From positions 30,868 to 94,867 of the forward strand of contig QBZZ01000006.1 of assembly GCA_003282145.1 (NCBI GenBank): 64,000 nucleotides of DNA, in the 5' to 3' direction. The first letter of the stretch is position 1. Each line of letters begins with the position of its first letter. Source of the DNA: SAR116 cluster bacterium AG-337-N21. GTDB taxonomy: Bacteria; Pseudomonadota; Alphaproteobacteria; Puniceispirillales; Marisalimonadaceae. This document shows, piece after piece, positions 58,482-64,000 of the stretch. The notes under the pieces are model-generated. The model saw only the letters and a list, made by a program, of their open reading frames with translations. It was not told the DNA's origin and searched no databases. The position numbers were made by a program, and so were the translations under genes.

Positions 58482-59384
58482 ATGGATGCATTAATTGACG
58501 GAATAAAGGTGCCAACTTCTCTTTTGGATAACCTCTATGAAACTGATTTAAATAAATCTAACAATTTAGACCTTGAATTTGCTTTAGAAAAAGATGGATA
58601 CATTTTTTTAAGAAATATTATTGACGAAAAAAAAATTAAACAAGCTCGAGAAGATATCTTTAAAAAACTAAATGAGGTTGATGAACTTTCAAATCCATTC
58701 ACTGAAGGAATAGCGTCAGGTAATTCAAATAGAGATAAATTATTCAATGATAGAGGGGGTTTTTGGAAAAACGTAAGTGCCATTAAATCACTTAGGAGGG
58801 TTACTAATGGAAAAAAATTAGAAAATATATTTACAAGAATTTTTAAAACTCCGTCTGTAGGTTTTGATTTTATATTTTTAAGGGCTGTTGCAGGAGGTAA
58901 ATTTACTCATATGCATTGTGACGCTGGCTTTTTTACGCGCAAAACTCATAAAGTTTTAACATGTTGGCTCGTTTTTACTGAAGTTACTATTGATAGGGGA
59001 CCATTATTTGTAATTAAAAACTCTCATAAATTTGATGATATCAAAGAAAAGTATAATGGGTTTGATGTTGATAAACACAAAAATAAAAAGGCTACAATAA
59101 GCACACATCCTGTTGATTTTGCCAAAAAAAGAAATACAAAAATTCTTACAGCTGAATTTAAACCTGGCGATGCACTGATATTTGGAATGTATACTGTTCA
59201 TGGAACACTTGAGAATCACTCTAAAGATAATAAAATTCGTTTAACTTGTGATATACGTTTCCAACCAAAAAATGAACCAAAGGATCCTCGATATTTTGGA
59301 ACTAATCCTGGAGGGACAACAGGAGCTGGATATGGAGAACTAAATAGTGCAAGACCACTGAATGAAGATTGGCATATTAGATAA
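58482..59384 (+). CDS. Phytanoyl-CoA dioxygenase (PhyH)-family 2OG-Fe(II) oxygenase
   Basis: Non-heme iron 2-oxoglutarate oxygenase of the PhyH type, 300 aa. The facial triad can be read: His145-x-Asp147 in 'FTHMHCDAGFF' and His240 in 'YTVHGTLENHS', with the 2OG-binding Arg253 in 'NKIRLTCDIRFQP'. Complete PhyH core; soluble. PhyH enzymes hydroxylate a wide range of substrates, so the target is not known. It is divergent from the enolase-superfamily gene, suggesting a shared regulatory region (58354-58481). Confidence 0.86.
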   Translation: MDALIDGIKVPTSLLDNLYETDLNKSNNLDLEFALEKDGYIFLRNIIDEKKIKQAREDIFKKLNEVDELSNPFTEGIASGNSNRDKLFNDRGGFWKNVSAIKSLRRVTNGKKLENIFTRIFKTPSVGFDFIFLRAVAGGKFTHMHCDAGFFTRKTHKVLTCWLVFTEVTIDRGPLFVIKNSHKFDDIKEKYNGFDVDKHKNKKATISTHPVDFAKKRNTKILTAEFKPGDALIFGMYTVHGTLENHSKDNKIRLTCDIRFQPKNEPKDPRYFGTNPGGTTGAGYGELNSARPLNEDWHIR

Positions 59385-59458
59385 TATTTAAAAATAAAGA
59401 ATTAATTTTTAATATAAATTTTATTTTATTATTTTGGAAATAAGGCTATTGATTTTTT

Positions 59459-60133
59459 ATGGCTAATATTAATATTGAGGAGAGTTGGAAAATAGAACTC
59501 ATAGATGAGTTTAATTCTACATACATGTCTAAGCTTCGCGTATTTTTAAAAAAACAACTTCTTTTGAAAAAAAAAATATATCCTCCTATGAATAAAATTT
59601 TTAATGCTTTTAATCTAACTCCTTTAGACAAAGTTAAGGTTGTTATAGTGGGACAAGATCCATATCATGGAGAAGGTCAAGCTAATGGATTGAGTTTTTC
59701 AGTTGAAGAATTTATGAAGATTCCACCCTCACTTCAAAATATTTTTAGAGAATTGTTTACAGATTTAAGATTAACTTCACCTCAAAATGGCAATCTGGAG
59801 TATTGGGCTAAGCAGGGTGTGTTAATGCTTAATAGTAGTTTGACTGTTGAAAAAGGTATGCCTGGTTCTCATCAGGGTAAGGGATGGGAAAAATTCACTG
59901 ACAAAGTATTAGAGATAATCAACGAAAAAAAACATAATATTGTGTTCATATTATGGGGTAAAAAGGCACAAGAAAAAGGAGATTTTTTAGACAGAGATCG
60001 TCACTTAGTAATTGAAAGCGTCCATCCTTCACCTTTTTCAGTTCATAATGGTTTTTTTGGATCAAAACCTTTTTCAAAAACTAACCAATATCTAAAAAAA
60101 AATAATATTCAGCCTATTGATTGGCAACTTTAA
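59459..60133 (+). CDS. ung: Uracil-DNA glycosylase (family 1)
   Basis: Removes uracil from DNA, 224 aa, normal length. Seen: water-activating motif 'VIVGQDPYHGEGQANGLSFSV' near 62-82 (catalytic Asp67), 'GVLMLNSSLTVEKGMPGSHQGKGWEKFT' near 118-145, and the minor-groove loop 'HPSPFSVHNGFFGSKPFS' near 187-204. All family-1 hallmarks are present. Housekeeping base-excision repair. It lies next to a frameshifted transporter gene, with no obvious operon partner. Confidence 0.95.
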   Translation: MANINIEESWKIELIDEFNSTYMSKLRVFLKKQLLLKKKIYPPMNKIFNAFNLTPLDKVKVVIVGQDPYHGEGQANGLSFSVEEFMKIPPSLQNIFRELFTDLRLTSPQNGNLEYWAKQGVLMLNSSLTVEKGMPGSHQGKGWEKFTDKVLEIINEKKHNIVFILWGKKAQEKGDFLDRDRHLVIESVHPSPFSVHNGFFGSKPFSKTNQYLKKNNIQPIDWQL

Positions 60134-60198
60134 ACAGGAGTTTATGTTACGTTTTATATATATTTTAAAAAGCTTGTTCTTGTTTGTGTTTGTTTAAT

Positions 60199-61150
60199 AT
60201 GAATAACGTTAACAACTCTAAAGGTATTATATTAGTCCTTATTGCAATGGCAACTTTTTCAGTGCACGATGCAATAATTAAGTTTATTTTTAAAGAAGCA
60301 GCGTTATATGAAATTTATTTTGGAAGGACATTAATAGCTGCAGTATTATCTGCTTTATATTTATTATTAACAAATCAAAAAATTATATTTAAAACTGGCT
60401 ATCCTATTTTATCAATTGTAAGAGTTATTTTACATTTTTTGGCTTTTAGTTTTTTATTTCATTTCTTTGACCTACATGTCACTGGCAGTCGCAACAGCTT
60501 TATATTTTTCAACACCCCTTTTTATGTCTATACTAGCTAAATTATTTTTAAAAGAAGATATAGGTATAAGAAGATGGTTAGCTATATTATTTGGTTTTAT
60601 TGGTATATTTGTAATTTTAAATCCTGATTTTAGAGATTTTGACTTCAAAAATTTACTACCTGTAGTTTGCGCTTTATTTTATGCTTCATCAATGACTATA
60701 TCAAAAAAAACTGCTGATAAAGATAATGTTCATACTCAACTTTTTTATTTCTATATCATTACAATCACAATTTGTTTTACCATGTTCTTATTGTCTGGCT
60801 CTGGACAATTTAATAGATTTGATGATCCAACGATGCAATTTATTTTTCGAGATTGGTTTTTTAATCCTAATTTTACATGGAAATATATTATAGCAATGGG
60901 AATTTTGGCATCTGTTGCTTTCACTTGTATATTTAAAGCTTACACTTCTTACTCTACCTCAATTACTTCAATATTTGAATACTCATTAATAATATGGTCA
61001 GTAATTATTGGATATATTATTTTTAACGATATACCTACTTTTAGAACGTTTGTAGGCATAATTTTGGTAGTAGGCGCAGGTATATTTATTTTTATAAGAG
61101 AAGAAACAAAAAAACAAAAAATAACTATTGAGACACCTTTAAGAAGATAG
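60199..61150 (+). pseudogene. EamA/DMT transporter, frameshifted at a T6 run
   Basis: Two ORFs in adjacent frames make one permease: 'KGIILVLIAMATFSVHDAIIKFIF' through 'ILHFLAFSF' (60199-60540), continued by 'YMSLAVATALYFSTPLFMSIL' to the end (60467-61150). The frames join at TTTTTT (60450-60455); dropping one T restores a 300-residue ten-helix EamA protein with intact repeat 2. The homopolymer site suggests either a recent inactivating slip, phase variation or a sequencing error. Every other feature of the family is conserved, so decay is at most recent. Confidence 0.8.
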
Positions 61151-61209
61151 AAAAATAAGACTTATTTTAAATATATTGACTAATATATTATAACTTAAAA
61201 AGGATGATA

Positions 61210-61647
61210 ATGAATAATCAACATAAAGGAGTTAAAGCCCTATATAATTTTGTTGATGCATTTAACAGTGTAGAAAAGAATAAGATTATAAATAACCTTC
61301 ATTTTCCTCATTATGTTCATTCAAATGGAAATGAACCTGTAATATACGAAACTGGAGAAGATTTTTGGAAATCTTTAAAAATACAATTTGATCAAATGAT
61401 AAATGGTGAATATTGGCATTATTCAACATTAGATAAATGTGAAATAATAAATGAGACTGATAAGACGATACAATGTCTTGTTGAATTTAATAGACGAACT
61501 AAAGATAAAAAAAGTTATGGTACGGCTAAAGGAATATGGATTTCTACTTTAAGAAGAAATATTTGGGGACTACAAATTCGTTCAATGATACCTGTATCAG
61601 GCACAATAAGTGCTTTAGCTGGAACTAAAATGAATAATGATCAATAA
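61210..61647 (+). CDS. NTF2/SnoaL-like protein, hypothetical
   Basis: Small cytoplasmic protein, about 145 aa. 'VKALYNFVDAFNSVEKNKIINNLHFPHYVHSNGNEPVIYETGEDFWKSL' has the NTF2-like cone pattern (helix, 'D..a....hfP.v....g'). The middle 'VEFNRRTKDKKSYGTAKGIWISTLRRNIWGLQIRSM' fits later strands. No catalytic residues can be named. ATG 61210 chosen: AAAAAGGA lies 6 bases upstream, and the track ATG 61204 overlaps that SD. The stop overlaps the next gene by 11 bases, so they are coupled. Confidence 0.65.
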   Translation: MNNQHKGVKALYNFVDAFNSVEKNKIINNLHFPHYVHSNGNEPVIYETGEDFWKSLKIQFDQMINGEYWHYSTLDKCEIINETDKTIQCLVEFNRRTKDKKSYGTAKGIWISTLRRNIWGLQIRSMIPVSGTISALAGTKMNNDQ

Positions 61648-62629
61648 ATCAATAAATTTAAATGAAATTAGTTTTATTGGTAAAGATTTATCAAGACCAG
61701 AATGTGTTTTAGTTGATAAACAACAAACATTGCATATAGCTGACTGGCGTGGAGGAGTGACTTTGATTTTTCCAGATGGGTTTCAGCAAACAATTATAGC
61801 AAACGGTGATTTTAAACCCAAACCAAATGGAATAGCCCTTCATCCAGAAAAAGGATGGTTAATAGCTCATCTTGGAGATGATAAGGGTGGTGTTTTCAAA
61901 TTAGATAATGAGGGCAACCTTTCTCCCATTCTGCTTGAAATAAATGGAAAACCTCTTCCACCAACAAATTATGTCCATATTGACAGTATCGGACGAATTT
62001 GGATAACCGTAAGTACTCGAATTATTCCTAGAATTTTAGCTTGTAAACCAAATTTCAATGATGGATTTATTATTTTGATTGATCAAAACGGTCCTAGGAT
62101 TGTCGCAGATAATTTAGGTTTTACTAATGAATGTCTTATCCATCCAATAACTGGGGATCTATTTGTAAACGAAACATTTTCTCGATGCTTATCTAAATTT
62201 GAAGTTTTGCCCAATGGTAACTTAATAAATAAAAAAATTGTGACTGAATTTGGAATTGGAGAATTTCCTGATGGTCTTGCTTTTGATACAGATGGTGGTG
62301 TCTGGGTGACATGCATTGTTAGTAATAAACTAATTTACGTAAATCAAAATGGCCATAAAGAAACTATTATTGATGACAGTGATTTTGATCACATATCTAA
62401 TGTTGAAAATGCCTATCAAAAAGGAATTTTAGAAAGGAAACATCTTGATAATATTGTGAGTCATAAGCTCATGAATATTTCAAGTATAGCTTTTGGAGGA
62501 CTGGATTTGAAAACAGTGTTTCTTGGGTGTCTGCTTGGTGATCGGATTTCTACATTTAAATCAGAAAAGGCTGGGCTTCCACCATCTCATTGGAAACCAA
62601 TAAAATTGGTGAATAAGAATTATTCATGA
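61637..62629 (+). CDS. SMP-30/gluconolactonase-like beta-propeller protein
   Basis: SMP-30/gluconolaconase/LRE-like six-bladed beta-propeller, 330 aa. Repeated blades can be read as 'GGVTLIFPDGFQQTIIANG', 'PNGIALHPEKGWLIAHLGDDKGGVFKLDNEGN', 'FPDGLAFDTDGGVWVTCIVSNKLIYV' and 'SSIAFGGLDLKTVFLGCLLGDRI'. Usually a metal-dependent lactonase; the Glu/Asn/Asp ligands cannot be assigned with certainty. Overlaps the NTF2-like gene by 11 bases. A lactonase working with an acid-sugar pathway would fit this genome. Confidence 0.8.
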   Translation: MINKSINLNEISFIGKDLSRPECVLVDKQQTLHIADWRGGVTLIFPDGFQQTIIANGDFKPKPNGIALHPEKGWLIAHLGDDKGGVFKLDNEGNLSPILLEINGKPLPPTNYVHIDSIGRIWITVSTRIIPRILACKPNFNDGFIILIDQNGPRIVADNLGFTNECLIHPITGDLFVNETFSRCLSKFEVLPNGNLINKKIVTEFGIGEFPDGLAFDTDGGVWVTCIVSNKLIYVNQNGHKETIIDDSDFDHISNVENAYQKGILERKHLDNIVSHKLMNISSIAFGGLDLKTVFLGCLLGDRISTFKSEKAGLPPSHWKPIKLVNKNYS

Positions 62630-62644
62630 GTAATTAAGTAGATA

Positions 62645-63139
62645 TTGGAAATTGTTTTGATTAAATTACTAAATTATATTGTTATAGTATTTATTTATTT
62701 TATGAGTTTTAGCTTAGCTAATTGTAAAAGCTTGGATAATTCTATTAGAATAATTGATGGCGACACTATCATTTTAAATTCTGAAAAAATAAGATTCTAT
62801 GGGATTGATACTCCAGAAAAGAAACAAAAGTGTAAAAATAGAAATGGTTTATCATACCCTTGTGGTGAGTTTGCCACTAATGAACTAAAAAAGATTATAA
62901 GTTCAGGCCAATTATTTTGTAAAAAAAGGGCTACAGATAGATACGGTAGATCAATTTCAATCTGTTATGTCAACGGTGTAGATATTAATTCTCTAATGGT
63001 AAAAAATGGGTGGGCTTTAGCCTATAGAAAATACTCGAGGGATTATATTGACGAAGAAAAGGAGGCTAAAGATAAAAAAATGGGGATGTGGGCTGGTAAA
63101 TTTATAGCTCCTTGGAAATGGCGAAAGCTTAAACGATAA
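62645..63139 (+). CDS. Secreted thermonuclease (SNase-like) family protein
   Basis: Staphylococcal-nuclease-like protein, 164 aa. An N-terminal hydrophobic segment (VIVFIYFMSFSLANC) acts as signal peptide or lipobox-like end. Then the SNase core: 'IRIIDGDTIILNSEKIRFYGIDTPEK' near 34-58 with catalytic-site residues (Asp, Arg, Asp/Glu) and 'RATDRYGRSISICYV' near 97-111, 'MVKNGWALAYRKYS'. Cleaves nucleic acid extracellularly or in the periplasm, releasing phosphorus or nucleotides. TTG 62657 could be the true start, after GGAA. Confidence 0.85.
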   Translation: MEIVLIKLLNYIVIVFIYFMSFSLANCKSLDNSIRIIDGDTIILNSEKIRFYGIDTPEKKQKCKNRNGLSYPCGEFATNELKKIISSGQLFCKKRATDRYGRSISICYVNGVDINSLMVKNGWALAYRKYSRDYIDEEKEAKDKKMGMWAGKFIAPWKWRKLKR

Positions 63140-63146
63140 AATATAA

Positions 63147-63685
63147 TTACCTCCATTTAGGACCATAATACCATGCAACTAAAGAACGTCTTGTTCCAAA
63201 AGTAACTGGTGACACCCTATGCCTAAGGTATGACAGAAATATTGTCACGGTACCCTGTGGTTTGAAATCAACGTTGGTCTTGATTTCATCAAATTCAAAA
63301 TTTCCCCAATATATTCATTACTATCACTCAATTGTATTTTGACGGACAATTTTCTATCCATATCGTCCTGACCATTCCAGTTAACATCATGATGCCAGTC
63401 ATACTGTCCTTTGTCGTTATGTCTATATTCTATAAATTGCATTTCTGAATTATTTTTAATGTCAATTTGGAAAGCTTTATTTGCTTTTAAAACATATTCC
63501 CATAATAGCATTTTAATCCATTTATCTGATAGCCGGCATATTTTACTCCTTCTAATATTTTGCATGGGCCCATATGAAGAAAAAATAGATGCGTTAGATA
63601 AAGGTGTTTTATTTGCAATATTTAAAATTTTTGAAATTTTTTCTTTAGATATAGTATTTTGCCATACTTGGAATAGCTCTCGCAC
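63147..63685 (-). pseudogene. 2OG-Fe(II) oxygenase, frameshifted near its centre
   Basis: Minus-strand GTG start, 'MQFIEYRHNDKGQYDWHHDVNWNGQDDMDRKLSVKIQLSDSN' near 82-123 carrying HxD. The track ORF ends at 63245, but in the next frame the protein continues 'NFEFDEIKTNVDFKPQGTV', 'FLSYLRHRVSPVTFGTRRSLVAWYYGPKWR' and stops at 63147. One base is missing at the CCCC run (63304-63307). All iron and 2OG ligands (HxD, RH, R) are intact across the join, about 180 residues in total. Frameshift at a homopolymer may be an error or recent. Confidence 0.8.
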
Positions 63686-63747
63686 AATTCTTAACCTAAA
63701 TTATAAAGTAATATGTTAAAAGTAATTAAATTTAATTAAACTGTAAA

Positions 63748-64000
63748 TTATGCAATGTAACCTTTAGGTAATTTTTTAGGTTTTGGTTTTAGAAGTGTTT
63801 TTAAGTGAGCAATTTCTTCATCTGCTTTTTTTAGCTCAGCTTGTTCAGCTTCTCTGACTTCATTATTCATGTTTTTTTGAGCTCTTAATCGTCTCAATTC
63901 ATACATTCTATCTTCTTCTTCTTCCGAAAGTTCGTTCTCGTCTCTCTCTTCGAGCAATTCAAGTTCAGTTTTTTTAACTTCTCCTTCAAGACTTTCTTCG
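63748..64000 (-). CDS. Charged helical protein, partial at right edge
   Basis: The minus-strand frame is open to the edge of the window, so the N-terminus is missing and the track start (TTG 63957) is not a real one. The visible part is rich in Glu, Lys and Arg ('EEEEDRMYELRRLRAQKNMNNEVREAEQAELKKADEEIAHLKTLL') and reads as a coiled coil, ending 'KPKKLPKGYIA'. I do not recognise a family. It may be a short cytoplasmic structural protein. Confidence 0.45.
   Translation of the reverse strand, partial: EESLEGEVKKTELELLEERDENELSEEEEDRMYELRRLRAQKNMNNEVREAEQAELKKADEEIAHLKTLLKPKPKKLPKGYIA

Noticed and set aside
1-64000. CRISPR array, rRNA, IS element or prophage
   Set aside because: No regularly spaced repeats, no rRNA-like GC-rich conserved block, no transposase or phage structural genes were seen.

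Overview
This is a strongly AT-rich (roughly 30% G+C judged by eye, not counted), densely packed bacterial chromosome segment. It carries about 67 intact protein genes, three frameshifted genes, one tRNA-Ser and short gene remnants. The gene content (DUF3833/chalcone-isomerase-like/YciB trio, zwf-pgl-edd, DUF3422, many mandelate-racemase, crotonase, SDR, EamA, M20-carbamoylase and VOC genes) and the low G+C suggest a free-living marine alphaproteobacterium of the low-GC oligotroph type (SAR11, AEGEAN-169/HIMB59 or low-GC SAR116-like). The exact clade cannot be decided from the sequence alone. TTG starts are common, and many ORF-track starts had to be moved to a downstream codon with a better ribosome binding site.

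Layout. 0.1-9.8 kb (+): catabolic run of an amidohydrolase, luciferase-like monooxygenase, DUF3833 lipoprotein, chalcone-isomerase-like secreted protein, YciB, enolase-superfamily dehydratase, epoxide-hydrolase-like enzyme, EamA exporter, acyl-CoA synthetase and crotonase. 9.8-11.5 kb: HIT protein and an M20 carbamoylase. 11.5-15.4 kb (-): overlapping zwf-pgl-edd operon, the first three Entner-Doudoroff steps. 15.5-21.2 kb: beta-hydroxyacid dehydrogenase; a minus-strand operon of a split TPP decarboxylase (alpha, beta), Gfo/Idh oxidoreductase and SDR; then an SDR and an EamA permease. 21.2-25.5 kb: DEAD-box helicase, BaiN-type flavoprotein, LysR regulator.

25.6-46.7 kb looks plastic. It starts at tRNA-Ser(GCU), followed by an integrase N-terminal stub fused head-to-head to an adenylate-cyclase N-terminal stub. 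It contains two copies of a 55-residue cysteine-bearing small protein missed by the ORF track, a strong palindrome, a frameshifted HIT gene and five ungapped copies of a 50-bp element with tandem TAGACT boxes, each upstream of a plus-strand gene. Other genes here are RraA, HSL esterase, RecQ, fasciclin, a cysteine-less Asp/Glu-racemase-like protein, an EHN epoxide hydrolase, an HtrA-like protein lacking its catalytic triad, PNPOx-like, DoxX-like, UDP-sugar-epimerase-like, AhpD-like, RidA, GATase, YHYH protein, an EgtB-EgtD fusion, flavin reductase, AidB-like acyl-CoA dehydrogenase and exported rhodanese.

46.7-64 kb: VOC protein, BEM46-like hydrolase, DUF3422, aldehyde dehydrogenase, biotin carrier plus carboxyltransferase, then a probable catabolic cluster (M20 carbamoylase, MmgE/PrpD, double VOC, cupin, enolase-superfamily enzyme, phytanoyl-CoA dioxygenase-like). 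After that come Ung, a frameshifted EamA gene, an NTF2-like protein, an SMP-30 protein, a secreted nuclease, a frameshifted 2OG-Fe(II) oxygenase and a charged helical protein running off the right edge.

How the genes work together: the window is mainly a scavenging and catabolic repertoire (ring and hydroxy-acid dehydratases, hydrolases, dehydrogenases, acyl-CoA chemistry) feeding central metabolism through the Entner-Doudoroff route, plus redox protection (ergothioneine, AhpD-like, RidA) and DNA/RNA maintenance (RecQ, Ung, DEAD-box helicase).
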